Of a stretch of DNA of 64,000 nt, positions 17,635-28,547 are shown one piece after another (positions within the stretch are counted from its first letter, which is position 1; each line of letters begins with the position of its first letter). Under the pieces are notes generated by a model. It ran no database searches and had not been told where the DNA came from. It saw only the letters and a list, made by a program, of their open reading frames with translations. A program made the position numbers and the translations under genes. This DNA is from Flammeovirgaceae bacterium UBA2786 (GTDB taxonomy: Bacteria; Bacteroidota; Bacteroidia; Cytophagales; Cyclobacteriaceae): the NCBI GenBank assembly GCA_002352225.1, contig DEIA01000074.1, positions 1-64,000 of the forward strand, given 5' to 3'.

Positions 17635-19911
17635 ATGACAAATAGAGTGCATTTTCATTTTAGCCTGCCAAACTGTAAAAGCTACAGATACTTACCATTG
17701 CTCTTTCTTTTCCATTCAACTTTTATTCAACTTTATTCACAAAATCGTCAACTGGATTCTCTCAGTCAGGTGATAGAAAATGAAAAGGTAGATACTACCC
17801 GGATTAAACTGAACATTGATAAAATAAACCTACTGGCAAGGAGCGACCTGAATGCTGCTATTGCACTTGGAAAAGACCAATTAATCGTAGCGGAGAAACT
17901 TAATTTTTATAAAGGTATTGTAAAGCTACGCAGTCAATTATCCAATAATTACATTTTCACCGGAAACTATGAGGAAGCCAAAGCACATATTCATTTTATT
18001 GAAAAATTCATTAAACCGAAAGACTCTATATTTTATGCAGGTATATTGGCCACGTACGGAATGATGTATGGGGTAATGGGAAAGTATGACTCCTCTATAT
18101 TTTACCTTACCAAAACAATTGAACTTAACGAAAGAATACATAATGATATTGAACTTCCCGGAAATTATACCAACATAGCTATCGGCTACATGCAGTTGGC
18201 AAATTACCCTATGGCTTTACAATATCAGCAAAAGGGTTTAGCGCTTGCACAAAAGAATGGAAACAAAGCGCAAGTGGCAAGAACCATGTTGAATATGGCT
18301 ATCACGTATCAAAATATTGGAGATACATTAAAAGCCATTGATATGTATGAAAACTCTATTCAACAGGCCAAAGAAACAAATTCCAAAATAGTTGAACTGT
18401 ACGGTTACTCGAACCTGGCCACGCTTTACGTAGGGAATAAAGAATGGGGTAAAGCCTATGAACTTGCTATGAAGTCGGTGGACCTTGCAGCTACATCGGG
18501 GGATATAGGGATACAGGCTGCGGGCTTGGCGAAAGCAGGCCTTAGCTTAGCAAATCAACGAAAGTTTACAGAAGCAGCCGAATTAAGTAAGCAATCCATT
18601 ACACTGGCTGAATCTTCGCGGCAACCGATGAATATTGCCCAGGCAAACAATGCAATGGCTACGGTATTATTCTTACAACAAAAGTATAAAGAGGCTATAC
18701 CGTATTTTGAAAAAAATCTTGAGATACTTCAGAAAGCTTCTGTGTTCGAACAATCGTTTGAAGAGGCAAACAAATTTTTGTCAACGTGCTACGAAAAAAC
18801 AGGTAATTATAAAAGAGCATTAGAAAGTTACCGGATAGGTGTTAGTATTAGCGACTCCATGCGCAGCATTCAGAATATTCGAAAAGCCACCGAGGTGAGT
18901 ATGAATTATGAATTTCAAAAAAAGCAGGAGATACAAGAAGCAGAGCAGAAACTACAGAAAGAAATTGCACAGTCCAGACAGTTGGCATTATTGGCTGGTC
19001 TTGGAGTATTGTTGGTGTTAGCGGTTACGGCTTTTATTGGATATAAGAATAAACAAAAGGCCAATGTTTTACTTAAAGAGCAAAAAGATGAAGTCGAGAA
19101 TACGTTGGGGAAACTGAAGTCAACCCAGGCGCAACTGATTCAATCCGAGAAAATGGCTTCATTGGGTGAGCTTACGGCAGGTATTGCACATGAAATACAA
19201 AACCCACTCAACTTTGTTAACAACTTTAGCGAAGTAAGTAATGATCTTATCAAGGAGTTGAAAGAGGAAAAGGTGAAAGTTAATAGAGATGAGAAGCTTG
19301 AAGATGAGTTGATTGCCGATATCTCCAGCAACCTCGAGAAGATAAATCACCACGGCAAGCGGGCCGATGCAATAGTAAAAGGAATGCTACAACACTCCAG
19401 AACCTCGTCAGGTAAAAAGGAACCAACCGATATTAATGGCTTATGTGATGAGTATGTACGATTGGCCTATCATGGTCTGCGGGCCAAAGACAAAAGCTTT
19501 ACCTCTAAATTTGAAACCAATCTTGATGCAACTTTACCAAAAGTAAATATTGTGGCGCAGGATATGGGGCGCGTAATTCTAAATCTGATCAACAATGCAT
19601 TTTATACGGTGAATGAGAAGTACAAAGTTGAAAGTCAAAAGACAGAAAGTTTTGAGCCTACTGTGATAATAAGTACCAAGATGACTGATGGTAAAATTGA
19701 AATTCGGGTAGCCGACAATGGCAACGGCATTCCGGATGCTATTAAAGAAAAAATCTTTCAACCTTTCTTCACCACAAAACCCACCGGACAGGGAACGGGG
19801 TTAGGATTGTCATTGGCATATGATATAGTAACCAAAGGGCATAGCGGTAGCATTAAGGTGGAAACTAAGGATGGAATAGGGACTGAGTTCTATGTAGTAC
19901 TACCTGTTTGA
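17635..19911 (+). CDS. TPR-sensor histidine kinase
   Basis: 758 residues from ATG 17635. The in-frame ATG at 17581 is rejected because it begins in transposase-derived sequence, while the 17635 start yields a signal-peptide-like stretch (YLPLLFLFHSTFIQLYSQ). A periplasmic TPR array spans about 60-420. A coiled segment leads to a single TM (about 450-472, LALLAGLGVLLVLAVTAFIG). The coiled linker is followed by HisKA with His near 519 ([11 protein letters not shown]) and an ATPase domain with DNGNGIP and [11 protein letters not shown]. The next kinase starts 2 bp after its stop, so the genes are co-transcribed. Confidence 0.85.
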   Translation: MTNRVHFHFSLPNCKSYRYLPLLFLFHSTFIQLYSQNRQLDSLSQVIENEKVDTTRIKLNIDKINLLARSDLNAAIALGKDQLIVAEKLNFYKGIVKLRSQLSNNYIFTGNYEEAKAHIHFIEKFIKPKDSIFYAGILATYGMMYGVMGKYDSSIFYLTKTIELNERIHNDIELPGNYTNIAIGYMQLANYPMALQYQQKGLALAQKNGNKAQVARTMLNMAITYQNIGDTLKAIDMYENSIQQAKETNSKIVELYGYSNLATLYVGNKEWGKAYELAMKSVDLAATSGDIGIQAAGLAKAGLSLANQRKFTEAAELSKQSITLAESSRQPMNIAQANNAMATVLFLQQKYKEAIPYFEKNLEILQKASVFEQSFEEANKFLSTCYEKTGNYKRALESYRIGVSISDSMRSIQNIRKATEVSMNYEFQKKQEIQEAEQKLQKEIAQSRQLALLAGLGVLLVLAVTAFIGYKNKQKANVLLKEQKDEVENTLGKLKSTQAQLIQSEKMASLGELTAGIAHEIQNPLNFVNNFSEVSNDLIKELKEEKVKVNRDEKLEDELIADISSNLEKINHHGKRADAIVKGMLQHSRTSSGKKEPTDINGLCDEYVRLAYHGLRAKDKSFTSKFETNLDATLPKVNIVAQDMGRVILNLINNAFYTVNEKYKVESQKTESFEPTVIISTKMTDGKIEIRVADNGNGIPDAIKEKIFQPFFTTKPTGQGTGLGLSLAYDIVTKGHSGSIKVETKDGIGTEFYVVLPV

Positions 19912-19913
19912 AT

Positions 19914-22106
19914 ATGAGAAAACTAGTAATCCTTATACTTCTTTTTTTCTTGACGATAGAGGCATTCCCTCAAAGCAACTTACCTCCCTATTTTCCGCTT
20001 ACAACAGATACGCTGACACAAATCGTTGATCACCAGTATATTCAGGTTGTGGCCGATAGGAAAAATGCGTTTAACATTGAAGAGGTTATGTCCACGCGAA
20101 TGGACACTCAATTTAAATATCCTAATGAACTTATTCCAACCGATTCAGGAATTAGTAATACGTATTGGATTCGATTTCTGTTAAAAAATGAAACTGACAA
20201 CATTCTGTACATTGGTTTGATTTCGGGTGCAGGCAAAGCCAACTTCTATCTGGTGGATAGCGTAGGAGGCATAGCACATTATAAAACAGGATATGAGTAT
20301 TCATTTGAAGAACGCAACGGGTTTAAAAGAACTCCTGCTGTACCTGTTGAATTGCAGCCGAGGACAATAACAACTATTTATTACAGTAGGTATGATTATA
20401 GAGTACAGGAAGATTTTCTGAATGAATTGGAGGTTACCCTGTTGAGCACTTTGAAATCATTGACTGATGAACTGAATCACTATGAAGAAAGATATTACTC
20501 AGGATACTACTTTCTTAATGGTTCAGTTTTTGGGCTTCTCATATTGGCTGCTTGCTTCAATTTATTTTTTTTTATTACGGTAAAAGAACGTGTTTTCCTC
20601 TATTTCAGTTTATTCCTGTTTGCCTTTTCTACGGCTTCTGACTTTTTTCTAGACGTTCTTCTCTCGGGAAATTCTGCCATGATTTCTTTCATGGATACTT
20701 TTATCTATGTCTTTGTGATTTTCCTCGCTCAGTTTGTACGACATTATTTCAAGACTTATCAATCTCACCCTAAATGGGATAAGGTTATAAAGCTTTCGTT
20801 GATTCCTAATATTATCCAAATTATTCTTGTCCTTTTTTCCGTAGAACTGCCAATAATATGGGAGATGATTGCAGAAGTCGCTCCTGTTACTCTATGTATT
20901 ATTCTACTAGTCATTACCATGTTCCTGATGATTAGAAAGTCTAAACAAGAGATCAGATTTTTCTTTCTGCTTCTGGCACCATTTCTATTCTGTTTTCTTG
21001 GTTTTATTGCTATCGCGATTGGCGGAGCAATCAGTGAGGATGTTGATGGAATTTTTGGTAAGCTGTCAATCTGGGTTGAGGATTGGGCCGATACAATTAT
21101 CTCAGGAACAATTTGTTGGGCTGGCATAGTGTTCTCCTGGACTTTATTTAACCGGCATAGTAGACAAAGAAAGGAAATTGCCATGCACCTGCTTGAAAAA
21201 GAACGACTAGCCAAAGAAAAAGAAATAGAGCGCGCTCAGTTCATTGCTCAGCAAAAGGTACAACTTGAGAAGGAAGTTGTGGAACGAACGGCTGAATTGA
21301 AACAGTCAATTCACGAATTAAAAGCGACACAATCCCAACTCATCCAGTCAGAAAAAATGGCTTCGCTGGGTGAACTCACCGCGGGCATTGCACATGAAAT
21401 TCAGAACCCGTTGAATTTTGTAAACAACTTTAGTGAAGTAAGCAATGAGCTGATGAGCGAAATGAATGCAGAGCTGGATAAAGGTGATATAGAAGAAGCT
21501 AAAATTATTGCCAACGATATTAAGGGAAACCTCGAAAAAATAAATCATCACGGCAAACGGGCCGATGGTATTGTAAAAGGAATGTTGCAACATTCAAGAA
21601 CCAGCACTGGCCAAAAAGAGCTTACTGATATTAATGCCTTGTGCGATGAATATTTACGGTTGGCTTATCACGGTCTTCGCGCCAAAGACAAAAGCTTTAA
21701 TGCGAAGTTTGAAACAATGTTGAGTGAAGGCCTTCCTAAAATTAAGGTTGTTCCACAGGATATGGGCAGGGTTATTTTGAACCTGATTAACAATGCATTT
21801 TATGCAGTAAATGATAAGCAGAAGTCGGCACCTGCTGAATACACCCCAAGGGTAATTGTAAAGACCACGCTATCTGCAAATACATTGCAAATTAGTGTGA
21901 GCGATAATGGCAATGGAATACCCGATAAAATCAAAGACAAAATCTTTCAACCCTTCTTCACCACCAAACCAACAGGGCAGGGAACGGGATTGGGATTATC
22001 ATTAAGCTATGATATTGTAAAAGCGCATGGCGGGGAACTAAAAGTGGAAACAACGGAGGGCAATGGCAGTCTGTTCCTTATCTTCTTACCAATTCGGACT
22101 GATTGA
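19914..22106 (+). CDS. 7TMR-DISM histidine kinase
   Basis: 730 residues from ATG 19914, two bases after the previous stop; an upstream TTG at 19908 would overlap and is less likely. A signal peptide (MRKLVILILLFFLTIEAF) precedes a periplasmic 7TMR-DISMED2-like beta domain (about 40-185; ISNTYWIRFLLKNET). Seven TM helices span about 198-415, then a coiled coil, HisKA with His near 494 and an ATPase domain ([18 protein letters not shown]). DISM receptors of this type are thought to bind carbohydrates or similar ligands; the ligand here is unknown. Confidence 0.87.
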   Translation: MRKLVILILLFFLTIEAFPQSNLPPYFPLTTDTLTQIVDHQYIQVVADRKNAFNIEEVMSTRMDTQFKYPNELIPTDSGISNTYWIRFLLKNETDNILYIGLISGAGKANFYLVDSVGGIAHYKTGYEYSFEERNGFKRTPAVPVELQPRTITTIYYSRYDYRVQEDFLNELEVTLLSTLKSLTDELNHYEERYYSGYYFLNGSVFGLLILAACFNLFFFITVKERVFLYFSLFLFAFSTASDFFLDVLLSGNSAMISFMDTFIYVFVIFLAQFVRHYFKTYQSHPKWDKVIKLSLIPNIIQIILVLFSVELPIIWEMIAEVAPVTLCIILLVITMFLMIRKSKQEIRFFFLLLAPFLFCFLGFIAIAIGGAISEDVDGIFGKLSIWVEDWADTIISGTICWAGIVFSWTLFNRHSRQRKEIAMHLLEKERLAKEKEIERAQFIAQQKVQLEKEVVERTAELKQSIHELKATQSQLIQSEKMASLGELTAGIAHEIQNPLNFVNNFSEVSNELMSEMNAELDKGDIEEAKIIANDIKGNLEKINHHGKRADGIVKGMLQHSRTSTGQKELTDINALCDEYLRLAYHGLRAKDKSFNAKFETMLSEGLPKIKVVPQDMGRVILNLINNAFYAVNDKQKSAPAEYTPRVIVKTTLSANTLQISVSDNGNGIPDKIKDKIFQPFFTTKPTGQGTGLGLSLSYDIVKAHGGELKVETTEGNGSLFLIFLPIRTD

Positions 22107-22108
22107 TT

Positions 22109-24265
22109 ATGAGAACAATATTAACTCTTTGTTTTTTTCTTGTAGTAAATATTTGTTCCGCCCAGGATACAGCCATAACACTGTCGGCCAGCATGTTTCA
22201 ATCACATCAAAGGTTGTTCCTCGCTCCGCTGGATGGCTGGATTTTCAGGCAGGGACATGATCCTTCCTGGGCTGACGAAAACTCAGACATAACAGGCTGG
22301 AAGAAATTCAACCTGACTGAACTGACTGCAAAAATGGAAGATAACACCGGAAGAGTAGAGGGTTGGTTTCGTATAAAAATAAAACTTGACAGTTCCTTTC
22401 AGAATATGCCGTTGGGCATTAGCCGCGACCTGTGGGCAGCTACAGACGTTTACATAAACGGGGAGTTGGCTCATTCTTTTGGCAACACCGGCAATCCATA
22501 TCAGCCGTACAACCCCATTCTGAAATATCCGCGTCCGGTAACATTAATTCCGGGTGAGGAATATTTAATTGCCATTCATTTTGTGGACTATGAAACCACT
22601 TTCACGCAACGCGAGATTCGGTTAAAACCTCAAAATCTTCAGCGGTTTATTAACCTTACAGGCCCGGAGTACACCAACCTTGTTACGCGTGATATTAAGC
22701 TTACACACATCTATGTTACCATCTGTATTTCGGTTTCCTCTTTATTGTTCTTACTGTTTTGGTTGTTAGTGTTTCTAAACCCGGGCCAGAAAATATTTGT
22801 ACTCTTTGCACGCTATACAACTTTTATATTGTTAGGTACGATTTTCATTTTCGGTAATACGCTGTTTGAAATTTCGTATTCGGTGGAGAAGGTTCGTTTT
22901 ATCGTGATGTCATTTAGCCAGGCTGTTATGGTTATTTTCGGATTGTTCATTTTAGAGTGGGTGCTTACACAAAAGATATCGGCTGCATCGTGGATTATTT
23001 TTATCGTGGTTCAAATTGCCAATATTACAGCGCATCTGTTTTCCATTTCATTGCCGTTTGGCTTGGCCTTTACCATTATGCTGGTTCATTTTGGGAGGAT
23101 TGTTTATATCCATCGCAAAAATATACGCGGAGCACAGTGGACTATTGTGGCAGGAATTATTCTGCCAACCATTGCTACTATTTTTTACATCACACTGCAC
23201 AAATATTCACTCGACTTGTTCAATGAATACGATAAGCTGATTTTATCCATGACTGTTCTTAGCTCACCGTTTTTTTTACTAACTTATATTTCCATGCGCT
23301 TTAAAGAAGTACTGGCAGCAGTTAAAGATGAAGCCCAGAAAGTGATAGACATTACAGAAGAGAAAAGACAGCTTTTGGCCAATCAGAATCTTGTGTTAGA
23401 GAAACAGGTTGAAGAACGTACCCATGAATTAAAGCACTCGCTGGAAACATTAAAATCCACACAATCCCAACTTATCCAATCCGAGAAAATGGCTTCTCTT
23501 GGAGAACTCACGGCCGGTATTGCTCACGAAATTCAAAACCCTTTGAACTTCGTAAATAATTTTAGTGAATTGAACACCGAGTTGATTGATGAATTGCAGA
23601 AGGAGTTGGCAGCAGGCAGTGTGCAGTCGGCAGGAGAGATTGTTAGTGATATTAAATCCAATTCCGAAAAGATAAACCTCCATGGCAAACGGGCAGGAGA
23701 CATCGTAAAAGGAATGCTGCAACATTCCAGAACCTCATCAGGTCAAAAAGAACCCACCGATATCAACGCCCTGTGCGATGAATATTTACGACTGAGTTAC
23801 CATGGCTTGCGTGCAAAGGACAAAAGTTTTACTGCCAAATTTGAAACGGAGCTCGATAAAGCAATCGGAAAAATAAATGTAGTACCGCAGGATATCGGAA
23901 GAGTGGTTTTGAACTTAATCAACAACGCGTTTTATGCTGTAAATGAAAAGTTTAAAGTAGAAGGTCAAAAGCCGGGAACAAGCTACGAGCCTACCGTAAC
24001 GATTAGCACAACCCGCTCCCTCTCCTCCGCAGAAGGCCGGGGTGAGGTAATTATAAAAGTCAAAGACAACGGCAATGGTATTCCAGATTCTATCAAGGAC
24101 AAAATCTTCCAACCCTTCTTTACTACAAAGCCCACCGGGCAAGGAACCGGTCTAGGTCTGAGCTTGAGCTATGACATAATTACCAAGGGGCATGGCGGGC
24201 AACTACAGGTCGAGCCGGGTGAGCAAGCAGGCTCCACATTTATTATCACCTTACCCTTAAAATAA
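22109..24265 (+). CDS. 7TM histidine kinase with galactose-binding-like sensor
   Basis: 718 residues from ATG 22109, two bases after the preceding TGA. Signal peptide [18 protein letters not shown]. The periplasmic region (about 25-190) is a jelly-roll sugar-binding-type domain ([25 protein letters not shown]). Seven TM helices follow to about residue 395, then a coiled linker, HisKA with His (AHEIQ) near 473 and an ATPase domain. Its ATPase domain is close to identical over about 200 bp at the DNA level to that of the kinase at 13831-17409, including a decayed palindrome insertion. Confidence 0.85.
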   Translation: MRTILTLCFFLVVNICSAQDTAITLSASMFQSHQRLFLAPLDGWIFRQGHDPSWADENSDITGWKKFNLTELTAKMEDNTGRVEGWFRIKIKLDSSFQNMPLGISRDLWAATDVYINGELAHSFGNTGNPYQPYNPILKYPRPVTLIPGEEYLIAIHFVDYETTFTQREIRLKPQNLQRFINLTGPEYTNLVTRDIKLTHIYVTICISVSSLLFLLFWLLVFLNPGQKIFVLFARYTTFILLGTIFIFGNTLFEISYSVEKVRFIVMSFSQAVMVIFGLFILEWVLTQKISAASWIIFIVVQIANITAHLFSISLPFGLAFTIMLVHFGRIVYIHRKNIRGAQWTIVAGIILPTIATIFYITLHKYSLDLFNEYDKLILSMTVLSSPFFLLTYISMRFKEVLAAVKDEAQKVIDITEEKRQLLANQNLVLEKQVEERTHELKHSLETLKSTQSQLIQSEKMASLGELTAGIAHEIQNPLNFVNNFSELNTELIDELQKELAAGSVQSAGEIVSDIKSNSEKINLHGKRAGDIVKGMLQHSRTSSGQKEPTDINALCDEYLRLSYHGLRAKDKSFTAKFETELDKAIGKINVVPQDIGRVVLNLINNAFYAVNEKFKVEGQKPGTSYEPTVTISTTRSLSSAEGRGEVIIKVKDNGNGIPDSIKDKIFQPFFTTKPTGQGTGLGLSLSYDIITKGHGGQLQVEPGEQAGSTFIITLPLK
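24018..24036. repeat. Decayed palindrome inside kinase coding sequence
   Basis: CCCTCTCCTCCGCAGAAGG matches the perfect palindrome at 17168-17186 except for changes in the right arm. It encodes SLSSAEG at the same loop of the ATPase domain. Confidence 0.6.
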
Positions 24266-24312
24266 GGCGCATGAAATAAATACGGCTTCAACAATATTAA
24301 TTACTTTTATAA

Positions 24313-27300
24313 ATGCCCAAACCTCATTTTCCGCTAAGGTTAGCCATCCTGCTAACTCTTGCTTTAAGCCTGTGCTTTAGTATAGGTTTTCCGCAGGCAC
24401 CTGTATCCAAACAAACCATCGAACCTGTTTACATTTCGGTTGCCGATGGCGTTTCATCTCCTAATGTGCAATCGGTAATACAAGATAGTTTTGGACTTAT
24501 TTGGATTGCCACCACCAATGGGTTGCAGAAGTACGATGGGTATCGCTTCGAAACTTTTAAAAACTCACCCGGCAAGGCAACCAGTTTGCAAAATAATAAT
24601 GCCTGGGGTTTACTGGAAGATGCGGACTACAACATCTGGGTAGGCACAGGGCTGGGTATATCACGCTTTGACAGGCGAAAAAATGAATTCAAAAATTACC
24701 TCTTTCCAGGCTACTTTAATACACCCGGTGGCGCTCCATTTGGTACTACCTTTAGGATTTTTCAAGATCGCCAAAAAGATCTTTGGGCTGTAACCCGTAA
24801 TCTGGGTTTGCTCCGCTACAACAAGAAAATTGATAACTGGGAATTTGCCAAGTATCAAGTTCCTGGAGTTGAAGCTCCTGATCATTATGAGTTTTGTATT
24901 GGATTTGCAGAAGATGCTAAGGGAGGACTTTGGTTTGGATCAACTATTAATGGTCTTATGCACCAGGCTAAAGGAGATACCGCTTTTAGGCCGGTAGAAC
25001 ACGAATCGGTATCTAAGCTAAAGCTCGAAGATGCAATCACATATTTGTATTTTGATTCTGCACAAACCCTTTGGATTACGAGCCGCACCGGTGTGCATAA
25101 GTACAATCCGGAAACCGGTGTTTTTAAAACGATTATCACGTATACTGAAGGAAATGAAGACGGCTGGAGTCATTGGAACAAGATCCTTTCCGATAACGAA
25201 GGAAATATCTGGGTAGCAAACAACTTCCGCGGAATAATAAAATTTGATGGCATCTCCGATACCTATACCGAGATTGAGATTGCAGGAAAGATGAAAATGC
25301 GCACCCATGGATGGAATATCACGTTCACAAATTTTATAATTGATAAAAGTGGAATCTTTTGGTTTGGAACTCGTGAAGCCGGTCTGCTAAAATATGACCC
25401 GGTAAATAAACCTTTTCAGGTTTTAAGTCATAGTCCGGATAACCCGAACGGACTGAGTCCGGGTGGTATTTTCGGAATTGCCGCATCCAAAATAAAACCG
25501 GGTGTTGTGTACGTAGGTACACGTGGCAGCGGGATAAATGTCTATGATCCAAAAAAGCAGACCTTTGAGAAGGTAACATTTAAAGTAATAGACGACATGT
25601 TTGGCGGATCGGCACGAAGCATAGCCGAAGATACTGACGGCTCGTTGTGGTTAGGTACCTGGGGCGATGGTTTGGTTAAACTTGATAAAAATTACAAGGA
25701 GGTAACACGATACAAGTACGACTCAACAAACAGAAACTCACTCTCGCATAACCAGGTTCGGGTTGTAAAGCCAGATAACCAAGGCCGGGTATGGTTGGGT
25801 ACCAATAACGGGCTTAACTTTTTAGACACCAAAACAAATACCATCCACCGGGTGCTTAACAAGCAAGGCCGACAATATCCCAATCAGTTGATTGAAGAAA
25901 TCAATGCGCTTATGACAACGGATCAAAAAATCGGGATCATTGAAAAGGTTGTCGATAATCAGAACATCACACAGCCTATCGAAATAAAAGAAGCCGGTTC
26001 GTATTGGGTAATGTCTGTAGCCGAAATGGATCCATTAGTACCGGTTGACTTAGGGTGGATAGAAAACACTGAAAAAGATACAGTTTGGAGAATGGCTAAA
26101 TATGAAGAGACAATGTATGCAGGAGGTGCCTATAAAAATAGAATTGAAATTGGTAGTGTAAGTCTGAAAGCGGGAAGTTATAGTTTACGCTACAGAACGG
26201 ATGATAGCCATGCTTATGGAAAATGGAATGAAGAGCCACCCACACAAACTTCTTTATATGGAATTGTTTTGTTGAAAGCACAGCCTGGCAGTAAGATGTC
26301 CTTCCAGCCCGAGGTGGTTCCTGAAAAAGAAGACCTCGTTACATCCGGTTCGAATATAAGCGACATTGAAGTTACCGAAAAATACATTTGGGTAGCCGGT
26401 GAAGGTAGCGGTATTGATCGGATTGACCCGGTAACCAATCAGGTAAAGACCTACAAGAATAATGCAAATGATGAAAACTCGCTCAGTCAAAATAATGTGC
26501 GCGATATTCTGGCCGACAGCAGGGGAATGCTTTGGTTTGCTACCAGCGAAGGAGTAACCAAACTGGATCCGGCAACCGAAACCTTTACCCGCTATACAGA
26601 AGCAGATGGCCTGCCCACTAATCTTACCGAAGGGTTGGTAGAAGGCGACAATGGTGAAATGTGGATAGCCACTCAAAACGGATTGTCTCAAATGATAACT
26701 AATGAAAATCTGGGCAAGGTTACTTTTATTAATTACAACTCATCCGATAATATCGGGGGCGAAGTATTTCTGGCGTTAGCTAATACGCGAGCAACAGACG
26801 GGCGATTTTATTTTGGTGGTGATCATGGACTTACTACTTTCAATAAAGTATCATCAAATAAAACACCACCAGCTATTATCATTTCGAAATTATTAATTTC
26901 GAATAAGTCTATCTCGGATATTACCGAAAATTCTCCGTTAACAGAAAGTTTGCAGGAGACAAAGCACATTTCTTTGTCCTATAATCAAAATAATTTAAGC
27001 TTCGAATTTGCTGCCTTACACTACGCTAACCCAAAAAAGAACCAGTATGCCCACATGCTGGAAGGGTACGATCAGGATTGGATTTACGACAACCGAAACT
27101 TTGCAGCCTATACCAACCTCGATCCCGGCAAGTACAAGTTTAAAGTTCGGGCTGCCAATGCCTATGGAATCTGGAATGAAGAAGGGCTAACATTAGAAAT
27201 ATCCATTTCACCACCCTGGTGGCGCACGTGGTGGGCCTATGCGTCTTATGTAATTGTTTTTGGTGGATTTGCCTTTGTTACCGATCGTTCTGTAAGAAGA

Positions 27301-28173
27301 AGTATTAAACTTCGCGAACGCGAACGTAGCCGCGAGCGTGAATTGAAACAAGCCAAGGAAATTGAAAAAGCCTACACAGAATTAAAGGCCACGCAATCGC
27401 AACTTATTCAATCCGAAAAAATGGCCAGCCTGGGCGAACTTACTGCCGGCATTGCACACGAAATTCAAAACCCGTTAAACTTTGTAAACAACTTTGCTGA
27501 GATAAATAAAGAGTTGATTGATGAACTGAAAGAAGAAATTGAGGCGGGTAACATAGCCGAAGCAAAGACTATCGCCAACACGCTATCCGACAACGAAGCA
27601 AAAATCACCTTCCATGGCAAGCGTGCCGATGGCATCGTAAAAAGTATGCTGCAACATTCGCGTATTAGCAATAATAAAAAAGAGCCAACTAATCTTAATG
27701 AGTTGGCCGATGAATACCTGCGCCTGGCCTATCATGGGTTGCGTGCCAAAGACAAGTCGTTCAATGCTTCGATGAAAACTGAGTTTGATGAAACACTCGG
27801 TAAAATAACGGTGGTTCCTCAGGACATGGGTCGTGTTATTCTCAACCTGATTACAAACGCATTCTATGTAGTAAGCGAGAAGAAGCAGCAAGCAGCTGCC
27901 GGATATGAGCCGACTGTAATCGTGGGTACACGCAAAAAAGGAAATGCCGTTGAAATTTTTGTGAGCGACAATGGCAATGGGATTCCACAATCAATAGTTG
28001 ACAAGATATTTCAACCCTTCTTTACTACTAAACCATCCGGGCAAGGCACCGGGTTGGGATTGAGTATGAGCTACGAAATTATAACCAAAGGGCATGGTGG
28101 GGAACTTAAAGTTGAAACCCATGAAGGAAAAGGCACCACTTTTACGATATCATTACCAAACACACCACAATGA
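24313..28173 (+). CDS. Two-component propeller / Y_Y_Y histidine kinase
   Basis: 1286 residues. Signal peptide to about 30. Two-component regulator propeller repeats (motifs such as LWIATTNGLQKYDG, LWLGTWGDGLVKLD, LWFATSEGVTKLD) fill about 40-850. They are interrupted at about 535-680 by a non-propeller insert with paired strands (IKEAGSYWVMSVAEMDP, SLKAGSYSLRYRTDD). A Y_Y_Y domain (about 890-960), one TM (about 970-990), a coiled linker, HisKA with His 1049 and an ATPase domain ([17 protein letters not shown]) complete it. Such sensors usually control polysaccharide use as hybrids; this one has no receiver of its own, but a lone receiver overlaps its 3' end by 4 bp. Confidence 0.88.
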   Translation: MPKPHFPLRLAILLTLALSLCFSIGFPQAPVSKQTIEPVYISVADGVSSPNVQSVIQDSFGLIWIATTNGLQKYDGYRFETFKNSPGKATSLQNNNAWGLLEDADYNIWVGTGLGISRFDRRKNEFKNYLFPGYFNTPGGAPFGTTFRIFQDRQKDLWAVTRNLGLLRYNKKIDNWEFAKYQVPGVEAPDHYEFCIGFAEDAKGGLWFGSTINGLMHQAKGDTAFRPVEHESVSKLKLEDAITYLYFDSAQTLWITSRTGVHKYNPETGVFKTIITYTEGNEDGWSHWNKILSDNEGNIWVANNFRGIIKFDGISDTYTEIEIAGKMKMRTHGWNITFTNFIIDKSGIFWFGTREAGLLKYDPVNKPFQVLSHSPDNPNGLSPGGIFGIAASKIKPGVVYVGTRGSGINVYDPKKQTFEKVTFKVIDDMFGGSARSIAEDTDGSLWLGTWGDGLVKLDKNYKEVTRYKYDSTNRNSLSHNQVRVVKPDNQGRVWLGTNNGLNFLDTKTNTIHRVLNKQGRQYPNQLIEEINALMTTDQKIGIIEKVVDNQNITQPIEIKEAGSYWVMSVAEMDPLVPVDLGWIENTEKDTVWRMAKYEETMYAGGAYKNRIEIGSVSLKAGSYSLRYRTDDSHAYGKWNEEPPTQTSLYGIVLLKAQPGSKMSFQPEVVPEKEDLVTSGSNISDIEVTEKYIWVAGEGSGIDRIDPVTNQVKTYKNNANDENSLSQNNVRDILADSRGMLWFATSEGVTKLDPATETFTRYTEADGLPTNLTEGLVEGDNGEMWIATQNGLSQMITNENLGKVTFINYNSSDNIGGEVFLALANTRATDGRFYFGGDHGLTTFNKVSSNKTPPAIIISKLLISNKSISDITENSPLTESLQETKHISLSYNQNNLSFEFAALHYANPKKNQYAHMLEGYDQDWIYDNRNFAAYTNLDPGKYKFKVRAANAYGIWNEEGLTLEISISPPWWRTWWAYASYVIVFGGFAFVTDRSVRRSIKLRERERSRERELKQAKEIEKAYTELKATQSQLIQSEKMASLGELTAGIAHEIQNPLNFVNNFAEINKELIDELKEEIEAGNIAEAKTIANTLSDNEAKITFHGKRADGIVKSMLQHSRISNNKKEPTNLNELADEYLRLAYHGLRAKDKSFNASMKTEFDETLGKITVVPQDMGRVILNLITNAFYVVSEKKQQAAAGYEPTVIVGTRKKGNAVEIFVSDNGNGIPQSIVDKIFQPFFTTKPSGQGTGLGLSMSYEIITKGHGGELKVETHEGKGTTFTISLPNTPQ

Positions 28174-28547
28174 AGATTTTAGTAGTCGATGACGAACAAG
28201 ATGTAAAAGCACTTTTTGAACAACGCTTTCGAAAAGAGATAAAAGATGGCCGGGTAGAATTTGCCTTTGCCTATTCGGGAGAAGATGCGTTACAGCTCCT
28301 TAACCGGTGGGAACACGAAGCCTTGCTTATCCTGTCCGACATTAATATGCCGGGCATGAGCGGACTACAATTACTTGAAAATGTAAAGAAGCGATACATG
28401 AAACCGCCTCCGGTGGTAATGATGATTACCGCTTATGGCGATGCGGAGAATTATAAAATAGCAAAAGAACTGGGTGCTGATGACTTTTTAACCAAACCCG
28501 TTGATTTTGTTGCCTTGAAAGAAAAGCTAAACCTGACAAACGGATGA
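28170..28547 (+). CDS. Single-domain response regulator
   Basis: 125 residues, a complete receiver domain and nothing else: acidic pocket VVDDE near 6-9, phospho-acceptor Asp in LSDINMPG near 57, Thr in MITAYG, and Lys in LTKPVD near 109. It overlaps the upstream kinase by ATGA and the downstream receiver-cyclase by ATGA, so the three are translationally coupled. It probably takes phosphate from one or more of the five kinases. No output domain is present. Confidence 0.92.
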   Translation: MKILVVDDEQDVKALFEQRFRKEIKDGRVEFAFAYSGEDALQLLNRWEHEALLILSDINMPGMSGLQLLENVKKRYMKPPPVVMMITAYGDAENYKIAKELGADDFLTKPVDFVALKEKLNLTNG

